From the NCBI GenBank assembly GCA_963790335.1, contig CAWBOB010000002.1:310001-374000 (forward strand): a DNA stretch of 64,000 nt, given 5' to 3'. A model generated the notes under the pieces. The model made no database searches. It was not told the origin of the DNA and saw only the letters and a program-made list of their open reading frames with translations. This DNA is from JAOUEA01 sp963790335 (GTDB lineage Bacteria > Actinomycetota > UBA4738 > HRBIN12). Both the position numbers and the translations under genes were made by a program. This document shows, piece by piece, positions 10,894-22,922 of the stretch (its first letter is position 1; each line of letters starts with the position of its first letter).

Positions 10894-11768
10894 TTAGCCG
10901 TCGTCGCCGACATCGGAGCGCTCCGTCGTCGGGCGCTCACCCACCTCGCCGGGAAGTCCGAACTTTCCTCGGACGAGCGAGAGGAACCCCGGGGCGTCGT
11001 CGCGTCGAACGAGCCGGGCAGGACGGGCGGAGGCCCTGATCCGCACGATCGATCCGACCGGAAGCTCGATGCTGCGCCGCCCGTCGGCCGAGAGCACCCC
11101 GCTCTCCTCGCCCATGACCTCCAGTTGCACGTGGCTCGTCGCCCCCAGCACGAACGATCGATCGAACACCATGTGGGCGGCGATCGGCGTGAGCACGAGC
11201 GAGGCCACTCCCGGGGTCACGATCGGTCCTCGGGCCGAGAAGGAGTACGCCGTGGAGCCGGTGGGCGATGCCACGATGACACCGTCGGCCGAGAACGTGG
11301 TGACGTAGTCCCCGTCGACGTGCACCGCCAGGCGCACCAATCGATGGCGCACCTGCTTCTCGACCATGACCTCGTTCAGGCCCCACTGCGGGGCGAACGA
11401 TGCTCCCGGAGACCGGCTCGGCCGTCAGCGCGAGCCGTTCCTCGACCCGTGCCCTGCCCTCGAGCACCGCCCGCACGAGGGGCAGCGCATCGCCCGGCTC
11501 CACTTCGGTCAGGAAGCCCATCCGGCCGACCTTCACACCGAGCACCGGGCAGCCGGCATGCGAGGCAGCGTATGCCGCCCGCAGGAACGTGCCGTCGCCA
11601 CCGACGCTCACGACCAGGTCGAGATCGTTCCGCAGCTCCGGCGCGTCGCCGTCGTCGGCCAGGATCGTGGTCGTCGACTCCCTCGCGCGAGAGCGAGTCG
11701 ACGAGGGCGCGAGCCGCTTCGACCGCAGCCGGCCGGCCCGGATGCATGACCACGCCGACCCGGCTCAT
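10894..11768 (-). CDS. nadK: NAD kinase, two frameshifts
   Basis: Phosphorylates NAD to NADP. Three consecutive segments lie in three frames: SRVGVVMHPGRPAAVEAAR (from ATG 11768), then VVSVGGDGTFLRAAYA with the catalytic GGDGT motif, then LNEVMVEK and FSADGVIVASPTGSTAYS. The switches are near 11690 and 11398, each one surplus base. Corrected, the protein has 290 residues with all motifs of the family. The ATG overlaps the tlyA stop as ATGA, so translation is coupled. An essential enzyme with two identical-direction shifts is more likely an assembly error than a pseudogene. Confidence 0.9.
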
Positions 11769-12565
11769 CCCGGCGCCGCCAGGTTCCGCCCCTCGGCGAT
11801 CGCGGCATCGACGTCGACATCGAGGGCATCGGCCCCTCGCCGCGCCCACAGCAGGAACTCCACGTTGCCCGCCCGGCCCCGCACCGGTGAGGCCATGAGC
11901 CCATGGGGGGCGAGACCGGCATCAGCGGAAGCCCGGATCACCGCATCGATCACCGATGCCCACACACCGGGGTCCCGAACGACCCCGCCGCGGGCGACCT
12001 GGGCACGATCGGCCTCGAACTGCGGCTTCACGAGGAGCACGGCGTCCGACTCCTCGGCAGCCAAGCCCGACAGGGGCGCGAGCACCGACCGCAGGGAGAT
12101 GAACGAGAGATCTGCGACGACGAGATCGGGGCGGTACGGGAGGGAGGAGACGGTGAGCTCTCGGACGTTGGTCCGATCGAAGATCGTGACCCGTGGATCG
12201 CGTCGCAGCCGCCACGCCAGCTGGCCGTACCCCACGTCGACGGCGACCACGTGCTGCGCGCCCCCGTGCAGCAGGCGATCGGTGAATCCTCCGGTCGACG
12301 CGCCGGCGTCGAGGCACGATCGACCCGAGGCGTCGAGCCCGAACCGTTCCATCGCGGCGTCGAGCTTGTCGCCACCCCGCGAGACGAAGCGCCCTGGAGG
12401 GGTTGCCATCTCGACGGGCACATCGTCGGAGACCAGCGTCTCGACCTTGCTCGCCGGCGCACCGGCGATGCGCACGAGACCGGACAGCACCGCCGAGCGA
12501 GCCTCCGCCCGCGACGGCGACAGCCCTCGGCGGACGAGCTCCGCGTCGAGTCGGCGCCGGGTCAC
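11765..12565 (-). CDS. tlyA: TlyA family rRNA (cytidine-2'-O)-methyltransferase
   Basis: A 266-residue protein with an N-terminal S4 RNA-binding domain (RRRLDAELVRRGLSPSRAEA) followed by an FtsJ/RrmJ-like Rossmann methyltransferase. SAM-site elements are CLDAGASTGGFTDRLL, VVAVDVGYGQLAW and DLVVADLSFISL, and KPQFEA is typical. In mycobacteria TlyA methylates 16S and 23S rRNA and sensitises ribosomes to capreomycin. It overlaps nadK by 4 bases and follows a phasin-like gene by 16 bases. Confidence 0.96.
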   Translation of the reverse strand: MTRRRLDAELVRRGLSPSRAEARSAVLSGLVRIAGAPASKVETLVSDDVPVEMATPPGRFVSRGGDKLDAAMERFGLDASGRSCLDAGASTGGFTDRLLHGGAQHVVAVDVGYGQLAWRLRRDPRVTIFDRTNVRELTVSSLPYRPDLVVADLSFISLRSVLAPLSGLAAEESDAVLLVKPQFEADRAQVARGGVVRDPGVWASVIDAVIRASADAGLAPHGLMASPVRGRAGNVEFLLWARRGADALDVDVDAAIAEGRNLAAPG

Positions 12566-12581
12566 GGTGCCGGGGTCCGGC

Positions 12582-13052
12582 TCACCCTGAGGACGACGCC
12601 GACCCGCGTGGCGCTCGGGCGGCCGACCGCGAGCCGGCCGAGGCCTTGGTCGTGGACCGCCTCTTCGATGTGGCCGACGTCCTCGCGGTCGCCGGCTTCG
12701 ACGTGCGCGCCGCCTGGGAGCCCTTCGTCTTCGAGCGGGGGGAAGACGATCGTGCCGATGCTTTGCTGCTCGCTCGCTCCAGGTCTCGGACCCGCTTCTT
12801 CAGGGCGTTGAGCTCGGCCTGCGTCGCAACGCCGCCCACCGACGTCAGCTGGTCGGAGATCTCCCGCCGCACGAACGCGGAGAGGCGCTCGCGGCTCGCC
12901 TGCGACCACTCGAGCAGGTCGGCCGCGGTCTTCGCCACCTGCTCCTTCGCGGCGCCCGGTTCCAGAGCATCCTTGGCGATCTGCTGGGCCCTGGTCGGCG
13001 TGAGGGTTCCGATGGCGGCTTCCAGCGTCTTCCTGAGGTCGTCGAGGATCAT
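12582..13052 (-). CDS. Phasin-like coiled-coil protein with a basic Ser/Lys/Arg/Ala tail
   Basis: A 156-residue protein of no assigned function. Residues 1 to about 95 are helical and charged and end in a short coiled coil (TQAELNALKKRVRDLERA), a pattern seen in phasin-like polyhydroxyalkanoate-associated proteins. The last 60 residues are a low-complexity basic tail of Ser, Lys, Arg, Thr and Ala, like histone H1 or other nucleic-acid-binding tails. ATG 13052 has GAAAGGA about 7 bases upstream. A small gene at the same place exists in mycobacteria between the HAD phosphatase and tlyA. DNA or RNA binding is inference from composition only. Confidence 0.75.
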   Translation of the reverse strand: MILDDLRKTLEAAIGTLTPTRAQQIAKDALEPGAAKEQVAKTAADLLEWSQASRERLSAFVRREISDQLTSVGGVATQAELNALKKRVRDLERASSKASARSSSPRSKTKGSQAARTSKPATARTSATSKRRSTTKASAGSRSAARAPRGSASSSG

Positions 13053-13131
13053 GGAAGGGTCCTTTCGGCATCGATGGATGTCGTGCCAGCATACCCTCGG
13101 GTCGCGTGCCGCCCGTCTCGCGGACCGGTCG

Positions 13132-13911
13132 TCACGGCCCCTCGAAGAGCGCGCCAAGATCGTCGGCCACATAGGTCGGGTGCGCGCTCGAGGCCTCGGC
13201 GTCCTCGCGGCCGGCGATGCCGGTCAACACGAGCATCGAGTCCCACCCGAGGCCGGCGGCCCCCGCGATGTCGGTGTCGAGGCGGTCGCCGACGAGCAGC
13301 GGCCGGCCCCCGCCCGCCCGCTCGAGGGCGGCCAGGAGCAGGGGCGGGTGCGGCTTGCCGACGACCTCCCCGCGCAGCTCCGTCGTCGTCTCGATCGCGG
13401 CGAGCAGCGCGCCTGCCCCCGGCCACCTGGTCCCGTCGGCCGCCGGGTACGAGCCGTCGGGATTCGTCGCGATCAGCGCGGCGCCCCGTTGCACCAGCAC
13501 CGATGCCGTGCGGAGCTTCGCGTAATCCGCTGTTCGGTCCCAGCCGACCACCACCGCGTCCGCGATGTCGGGCTCACCGTCGAGCACCTGGACCCCGGCG
13601 ACGGTCAGAGCGTCGATCAGTCCTGCTTCCCCTACGACGAAGGCACGGGCGATCCCGCGCTCGGCGAGCAGCGTGGCCGTGGTGAGGGCCGAGGTCTCGA
13701 CCTCGTCGGCATCTGCGTGCACCCCGACCGACCGCAGATGCTCGGCCACGGCGCCGGGCGTGCGTCCGGAGTTGTTGGTGACGAACGCGATGCCCTTGCC
13801 GAGGGCGCGAAGCCGCGTGAGCGACTCCGCGGCCCGAGGGACCGGTTCGGTGCCCCGGTACAGCACCCCGTCGAGGTCGAACAGGAAGGCGTCGTAGCGG
13901 TCGACGATCAT
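13132..13911 (-). CDS. HAD-IIA family phosphatase (NagD-like)
   Basis: A 259-residue haloacid dehalogenase hydrolase with a C2 cap. Motif I is FLFDLDGVLYRG with the nucleophile Asp, motif II is FVTNNSGRT, motif III lysine is in GEVVGKPHPP, and motif IV is LLVGDRLDTDIAGA. Relatives dephosphorylate small sugar phosphates or 4-nitrophenyl phosphate, and in mycobacteria the gene at this place has been described as a glycerol-3-phosphate phosphatase. The substrate here cannot be told from sequence. It is divergent from the DUF1015 gene, with 70 bases between them. Confidence 0.92.
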   Translation of the reverse strand: MIVDRYDAFLFDLDGVLYRGTEPVPRAAESLTRLRALGKGIAFVTNNSGRTPGAVAEHLRSVGVHADADEVETSALTTATLLAERGIARAFVVGEAGLIDALTVAGVQVLDGEPDIADAVVVGWDRTADYAKLRTASVLVQRGAALIATNPDGSYPAADGTRWPGAGALLAAIETTTELRGEVVGKPHPPLLLAALERAGGGRPLLVGDRLDTDIAGAAGLGWDSMLVLTGIAGREDAEASSAHPTYVADDLGALFEGP

Positions 13912-13969
13912 GGATGAGGGCGCTCGGAGGGCACGGTCCGGACCGCGGTCCTGCTGTGCACGGTGCTGC

Positions 13970-13975
13970 TATACA
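13970..13975 (+). promoter_or_regulatory. -10 box for a probable leaderless DUF1015 transcript
   Basis: TATACA lies 6 bases before the GTG start at 13982, so transcription would start at or next to the start codon. No ribosome-binding site precedes the GTG, which agrees with leaderless translation, common in Actinomycetota. The -35 region is weak. Confidence 0.5.
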
Positions 13976-13981
13976 AGGTGC

Positions 13982-15304
13982 GTGCCTCGCCTTTTCCCGT
14001 TCGACGGCCTCGTCTACGACCCTGCGGTCTCGGGTCCGCTCGAGAGCGTGACCGCGCCTCCGTACGACGTTATCAGCGACCGCGGGCGGCTGGACTACAT
14101 GCGATCGAGCCCGTTCAGCGTCGTCCACCTCGACCTCGCCCACGGGCCGGACGATCCAGCGCACATCGAGGATCGGTACGCGGGGGCAGCGAGCGTGATC
14201 GACGAGTGGATGGCTCAGGGCGTGCTTCGACGGTCGGGTGTGCCGTGCGTCTACGCCTACGAGATGTCGCCGCCGGACGGATCGAGGCCGGGAGAGGCTT
14301 CGCCCGGGCAGGGCGGTTCGCCCGATCCGCGGCTCGGGTCCCAGGTGGTCCGAGGCGTCATCTGTGCGATGCAACTCGAGGACTGGGGCGGCTCCGTCGT
14401 GCCGCACGAAGCGGTGCGCGAAGGCCCCGTGCACGATCGCCTCGAGCTGCTGCGAGCGATCGGAACGCACCTGTCGCCCGTCTACGGCATGGTCGACTCC
14501 GACGACGGTCGCATCGACGCGTTCGTCCGCGCCGTCGCCGCCGACCCGGCTCCCTTCGATCTCGTCGACGAGCAAGGGGTGCGCCACCGCTCGTGGCCGG
14601 TCGATGCGGCCGGGGCCGCGGGCCTCGAGTTCGACCGACTGGAGCACGAGCGCCTGCTCATCGCCGACGGTCATCACCGGTACACCACAGCACTGCGCTA
14701 CCGAAGGGAGCGTCGAGCCATCGATGGACAGGGCCTCTGGGATGGCGTGATGACGCTCGTCGTGGGCTCGTCGCCCGACGGTCCCCCCGTGGCGCCCTTC
14801 CATCGGATCCAGATCGCGGGCAAGCCGCCACCGGCCGCCGGGAGACCGGCGGCAGGTCTCGCCGAAGCCCTCGACGCGCTCGCCGATGACGATCGCACGT
14901 TCGCTACCATCACGCGCAGCCCCGACGGCGCGGTCGCCTACACGGTGCGCGCCCTCGACGGTCCTCCGCCCACCGTGCGCGCGCTGCATGCCGAAGTGCT
15001 CGACCGTATGGATGCGGGCTCCGCCCTTCGATACGTCGCCGAGGCGTCGGATGCCGATGACGCCGTGCGGAGCGGATCCGCGGTGGCGGCCTTCCTGCTG
15101 CCGCCTACCACGCCGGGTCGGATCAGGGCCGTGGTCGAGGGAGGCCTGAGGCTTCCGCCGAAGTCCACGTACTTCTGGCCGAAGCCACGCACCGGCATGG
15201 TCATGATGCCCCTCGACCCCCGCCCGATGGGGCGGCGCTCGGCATCTGCCCCTCGGCGTCGTGGGACGGACCGGGTCGCGGATGAGCGGGATCGAGCTTC
15301 TTGA
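13982..15304 (+). CDS. DUF1015 family protein
   Basis: A 440-residue protein of the DUF1015 family (once annotated SpoVK/HTH-like kinase-related), function not established. Conserved family blocks are VTAPPYDVIS near the N-terminus, SPFSVVHLDLAHG, the HHRYTTALRYR motif after LLIADGHH, and the C-terminal PPKSTYFWPKPRTGMVMMPL. The GTG at 13982 starts right before the family N-terminus (PRLFPFDGLVYDP). The last 104 bases overlap the 3' end of ssb on the other strand. Confidence 0.88.
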   Translation: MPRLFPFDGLVYDPAVSGPLESVTAPPYDVISDRGRLDYMRSSPFSVVHLDLAHGPDDPAHIEDRYAGAASVIDEWMAQGVLRRSGVPCVYAYEMSPPDGSRPGEASPGQGGSPDPRLGSQVVRGVICAMQLEDWGGSVVPHEAVREGPVHDRLELLRAIGTHLSPVYGMVDSDDGRIDAFVRAVAADPAPFDLVDEQGVRHRSWPVDAAGAAGLEFDRLEHERLLIADGHHRYTTALRYRRERRAIDGQGLWDGVMTLVVGSSPDGPPVAPFHRIQIAGKPPPAAGRPAAGLAEALDALADDDRTFATITRSPDGAVAYTVRALDGPPPTVRALHAEVLDRMDAGSALRYVAEASDADDAVRSGSAVAAFLLPPTTPGRIRAVVEGGLRLPPKSTYFWPKPRTGMVMMPLDPRPMGRRSASAPRRRGTDRVADERDRAS

Positions 15305-15590
15305 TACCGCTCGCAACGACCTCGGTCAGGCTCCTGGCGCCGGCGCCGCTGCGGTAGAAGCGGCGCACGAGCTGACCGTGAACCAGCAGCCGATCACCTT
15401 TGGCGATGCCGTCGAGCACGCCCGCGCCCACCGTTGCATGCCAGGCCGCGATCGGGAGGGGGAGGAGGCGTCTGCCCGCTTCGGGAACGGAAAGTCGGAT
15501 CTCGGTGACCTCGTCACCCGACGGCATCCGGCGCTGGACCGGTTCCGCGGAGACGGTGCCTGCGAGCACGACGACGTTCACGGTCATCAT
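15201..15590 (-). CDS. ssb: Single-stranded DNA-binding (OB-fold) protein
   Basis: A 129-residue protein whose first 95 residues fit the SSB OB-fold: VNVVVLAGTVSAEPVQRRMPSG, the LPIAAWHATVG strand and KGDRLLVHGQLVRRFYR. The tail is short and Pro/Gly/Ser-rich and lacks the acidic DDxIPF tip of canonical SSB, so it is probably a divergent or secondary SSB. The ATGATG start has GAGGAG 2 to 7 bases upstream. Its 3' end runs 104 bases into the end of the convergent DUF1015 gene. Confidence 0.8.
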   Translation of the reverse strand: MMTVNVVVLAGTVSAEPVQRRMPSGDEVTEIRLSVPEAGRRLLPLPIAAWHATVGAGVLDGIAKGDRLLVHGQLVRRFYRSGAGARSLTEVVASGIKKLDPAHPRPGPSHDAEGQMPSAAPSGGGRGAS

Positions 15591-15709
15591 GGCTCCTCCT
15601 CGTGTTGGGTCTGTGCTGGTCGTCGCTCCTTCGAGGGGTTGGGGTCAACGTTCCGAGAGGAAGCACGCTATCAGCGAGCACCGACACGCCCTCATGCGAG
15701 ACTGCCCGA

Positions 15710-16684
15710 ATGACCAACGAGGAGCGCCGTCCCGTGATCAGCACCGTGGCCGAGGGCGTGCGCATGATCGACACCCGCATGACCGGCGAGCCCGAGCTCA
15801 ATGCGGTGTTCCTGCTGGAGGGCGAGGAGCCGTGTCTCGTCGAGGCGGGGCCCGGCGCAGATGTCGGCCTGGTGCTCGACGCGCTGCACGACCTCGGCGT
15901 GGGTGAGCGCGATCTCGCCCACATCGTGGTCACGCACATCCATCTCGACCACGCCGGAGCGTGCGGGGCGCTGGTTCGTTGGTTCGTCGATGCGACCGTC
16001 TGGGTGCACGAGCGCGGGGCTCCGCACCTCGTCGATCCCGCGCGGCTCGTCTCGAGCACCGCTCGCACGTACGGCACCGACCGCATGCGCTCCTTCTTCG
16101 GCGAGACCCTTCCCGTCGCTACGGACCGCCTCCGAGCCGTGACCGACGGCGACACCATCCCGATCGGCAGCGCCGAACTCTCGGTGCTGCACACGCCCGG
16201 CCACGCTTCCCACCACGTCGCGCTGCACCACACGGGCAGCGGTGCGATGTTCACCGGGGAGAGCATCGGCTCCCACCTGCCGTGGGGCCCCGCCTACCGT
16301 CCTGCACTGCCGCCGCCGGAGGTCGAGGTCGAGATGGCCCTCGCGAGCATCGAGCGGATCCGCTCACGCAACCCCTCGGCGCTGTTGACCTCGCACTTCG
16401 GTCCGACGCCCGGCGTGACCGAGTCCTGCGACATGGCCGCCGCCCAGATCCGATCGTGGTCCTCCGCCGTCCGCCGCCGGCTCGAGGCAGACCCCGACGT
16501 GGATACCCGGTCGCTGGCTGCAGGACTCGCCGACCTCGCCGCCGAGGAGTTCCTGCAGACGAGCGGGAAGCCGATCGACATGGCCCGCTACGATGCCCTC
16601 GGCTCGATCGGCATGAACGCTGCCGGGCTCGCGCGCTACTGGCGCAAGCGCTGGGAGCGCGAGCTCTCGGGAGCGAACGGCTAA
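15710..16684 (+). CDS. Metallo-beta-lactamase fold hydrolase
   Basis: A 324-residue cytoplasmic MBL-fold protein. The metal-binding motif is THIHLDHAGACG, followed by LHTPGHASHH and GAMFTGESIG, with the last histidine in LTSHFGP. Glyoxalase II-like and other thioester or lactone hydrolases share these motifs; the substrate is not evident. The C-terminal 100 residues are helical, as in MBL proteins with a cap. ATG 15710 is chosen as the first methionine before the conserved core. It is divergent from ssb and ends 5 bases before the TPR gene on the other strand. Confidence 0.88.
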   Translation: MTNEERRPVISTVAEGVRMIDTRMTGEPELNAVFLLEGEEPCLVEAGPGADVGLVLDALHDLGVGERDLAHIVVTHIHLDHAGACGALVRWFVDATVWVHERGAPHLVDPARLVSSTARTYGTDRMRSFFGETLPVATDRLRAVTDGDTIPIGSAELSVLHTPGHASHHVALHHTGSGAMFTGESIGSHLPWGPAYRPALPPPEVEVEMALASIERIRSRNPSALLTSHFGPTPGVTESCDMAAAQIRSWSSAVRRRLEADPDVDTRSLAAGLADLAAEEFLQTSGKPIDMARYDALGSIGMNAAGLARYWRKRWERELSGANG

Positions 16685-16688
16685 CCAG

Positions 16689-17384
16689 CTAGCCGAGCTC
16701 TGCGAGGCGCTCGGCCGTGTCGAACGCGCTCGCATCGTGGCGCATCACCATGCGGAAGGCCTCGGCGGCCTCGTCACGCCGTCCAGCCTTGGCCAGGATG
16801 TCGCCCCGCACGTACCAGAGCCGCAGTGTGTAGGGCTCGGCCACACGCTGATCGGTCTTCGCTCTGCCGAGGAAGGCGAGCGCCTCGGCGAACCGCCGCT
16901 GGTCGGCGAGCGCCGATGCGGCAACGATCACGGCTTCGGCCTTGACCTCCGGGGACACCTTGGCCCGCAACGCTTCCTCGGCCAGCGGCACGGCTTCATC
17001 CGGCCTGCCCAGCGCTCGTAGACAGTCGGCGATCACATGGTTCTGATCGGCCCGGCCGCTGAATCGGCGGTACGCCTTGAGCTCGGTGAGCGAATCGTGC
17101 CACCGGCCCTGTCCGTAGAGCGCAAGCCCGAGGACCTCGCGCACGGCTCCCGATCGAGACGACAAGGCCTTCGCCTTCGACCCCTCGGTGGCAGCGCCCT
17201 GCGCGTCTCCCCGCTCGAGCAGGTGCACGGCTCGTGCGAGCCGCGACGCCGCGTCGCGCAGCTGCGTGGGCTTGGTCACCCGTTGCAGCTCCTCCATCAC
17301 GTCGCGAGGAAGCCCGGACTGCGCGGCCGGCCGCGGACGGTTCCGGCCGGGGCCACCGGGACGCGGAGCGAGTGCCTTCGGCAT
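16689..17384 (-). CDS. Tetratricopeptide-repeat protein
   Basis: A 231-residue protein. After a basic, Pro/Arg-rich N-terminus it contains helical repeats of TPR type (for example VREVLGLALYGQGRWHDSL, VIADCLRALGRPDEAVPLAE and WYVRGDILAKAGRRDEAAEA). Such proteins act as interaction scaffolds; partners are unknown. A TPR gene next to the HAD phosphatase also occurs in M. tuberculosis (Rv1691-Rv1692), which supports orthology. ATG 17384 has AGAAGGG about 10 bases upstream. It is the first gene downstream of the rRNA operon. Confidence 0.82.
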   Translation of the reverse strand: MPKALAPRPGGPGRNRPRPAAQSGLPRDVMEELQRVTKPTQLRDAASRLARAVHLLERGDAQGAATEGSKAKALSSRSGAVREVLGLALYGQGRWHDSLTELKAYRRFSGRADQNHVIADCLRALGRPDEAVPLAEEALRAKVSPEVKAEAVIVAASALADQRRFAEALAFLGRAKTDQRVAEPYTLRLWYVRGDILAKAGRRDEAAEAFRMVMRHDASAFDTAERLAELG

Positions 17385-17458
17385 GGGAGCGGACCCTTCT
17401 CCAGTGCGGGTAGCGACGACTGAGGGTAGCGACGCCACGATCGACACGCCACACGGAA

Positions 17459-17480
17459 CGAGCCGCCCGGAGGCGGCTCG
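17459..17480 (-). terminator. Candidate terminator hairpin after 5S rRNA
   Basis: A perfect 9-bp GC-rich inverted repeat with a 4-base loop (CGAGCCGCC / GGCGGCTCG) lies 13 bases past the 5S 3' end. There is no clear U tract, as is common for actinobacterial terminators, so strength is uncertain. Being symmetric, it could also act on the other strand. Confidence 0.5.
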
Positions 17481-17492
17481 TGTCCGAAGATG

Positions 17493-17609
17493 CTCCGGCG
17501 GCGACCTACTCTCCCACCAAGTCTCCCTGGCAGTACCATCGGCGCTGGAGGGCTTCACTTCCGGGTTCGGGATGGGACCGGGTGTTTCCCCTCCGCTGTG
17601 GCCACCGAA
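17493..17609 (-). rRNA. rrf: 5S ribosomal RNA
   Basis: The minus strand carries the conserved 5S core CCCGGTCCCATCCCGAACCC followed by GGAAGTGAAG and a closing GGGAGAGTAGGTCGCCGCC. The terminal helix forms between CGGTGGC at the 5' end and GCCGCCG at the 3' end. The length is about 117 nt; the ends are estimated to within a few bases. Confidence 0.95.
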
Positions 17610-17687
17610 ACGGTGGTTCTCGTGCGATCCGGGTGGATCACGCGAGACGACGTGAGGATGCGTCCCTCGAGCAGAGCTCGGGAACTG

Positions 17688-17705
17688 CGATAGCGAGCGC
17701 GAGCA
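17688..17705 (-). repeat. 3' strand of the 23S rRNA processing stem
   Basis: These 18 bases are an exact inverted copy of 20822-20839, the sequence just before the 23S 5' end. In the transcript the two pair and loop out the whole 23S rRNA, the standard RNase III substrate. Confidence 0.85.
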
Positions 17706-17708
17706 AGA

Positions 17709-20813
<3,105 letters not shown>

Positions 20814-20821
20814 TTCATAGA

Positions 20822-20839
20822 TGCTCGCGCTCGCTATCG
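20822..20839 (-). repeat. 5' strand of the 23S rRNA processing stem
   Basis: Pairs perfectly over 18 bases with 17688-17705 on the other side of the 23S gene. The adjoining bases also pair with one bulge. Confidence 0.85.
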
Positions 20840-20860
20840 AGTTCTCAAGGTGCTCGAGGG

Positions 20861-20887
20861 CTCGCACCCTCAAAGCTGAACAGTGTG
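20861..20887 (-). repeat. 3' strand of the 16S rRNA processing stem
   Basis: In the transcript this 27-base stretch is complementary to 22805-22831 in the leader, with two mismatches and two G-U pairs. The pair encloses the 16S rRNA and is the expected RNase III stalk. Confidence 0.85.
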
Positions 20888-21071
20888 CCCGCCGTCGACC
20901 CACACATCCTCGTGATCGCGTTCCACTCCTGCTGCGTGATTCCGCAACAGGCGTACTAGCAGATGAAGGATGCCGACATCGCCGGCGGGAGCCAGTGCAT
21001 CGACCTGGAGTCTTCCGGATCGCAGCCAACGGGACGGTCTCCCGCTGACACCGGTATGCCAAAGGCTCCTT

Positions 21072-22593
<1,522 letters not shown>

Positions 22594-22894
22594 GATAGTG
22601 ACATCCCTCGCCCGAAGGCTGAGGGGTTGGCTATCTGGTGTTGGAGCTCGGCCGACCATGAGCAGGCACTGCTCGAGGCCGGCCTTCGTGATCTGGCCCC
22701 GTCCGGTCGGAACCGGACGGATCCAGTACAACCATCAGGAAGCTCTCCCGGAACGGCGAACCGCTCCCGTCGAGCCCTGACGGGTAAAGGCACTGGCTTC
22801 TCATCACACTGTTCAGTTCTCAAGGTGCGAGATCGGCGGGCATGCAACCCGAGCGTGGCACTGCCACGCGCAGGAGCTTCGGCGCCGACCGCAC
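22594..22894 (-). other. rRNA operon leader
   Basis: About 300 bases between the mapped promoter and 16S with no gene on either strand that I can support. It contains the 5' strand of the 16S processing stem at 22805-22831 and a CTTGAGAACTG boxA-like element inside it. The rest is GC-rich and forms no obvious gene. Confidence 0.7.
22805..22831 (-). repeat. 5' strand of the 16S rRNA processing stem
   Basis: Pairs with 20861-20887 across the 16S gene (27 bases, two mismatches). A boxA-like CTTGAGAACTG lies within. Confidence 0.85.
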
Positions 22895-22922
22895 ATGGTA
22901 ACAGCCGGGCAGGCACCGTCAA
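22895..22922 (-). promoter_or_regulatory. rRNA operon promoter
   Basis: On the minus strand TTGACG (22922-22917) and TACCAT (22900-22895) are separated by 16 bases, the best sigma-70 match in the window, about 300 bases before 16S. The -35 overlaps the tyrS stop codon (22921-22919), so the promoter begins inside the end of tyrS. Confidence 0.75.

Larger units (their letters stand above)
20814..21071 (-). other. 16S-23S internal transcribed spacer without tRNA
   Basis: About 258 bases. No tRNA-Ile or tRNA-Ala is seen: there is no T-loop GGTTCRANYCC-like sequence and no cloverleaf. It holds the 3' strand of the 16S processing stem (20861-20887) and the 5' strand of the 23S stem (20822-20839), plus a CTTGAGAACT element (boxA-like) at about 20839-20850. 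Confidence 0.8.

Noticed and set aside
20814..21071. tRNA-Ile or tRNA-Ala in the 16S-23S spacer
   Set aside because: No T-loop, anticodon arm or CCA-type acceptor could be found on either strand.
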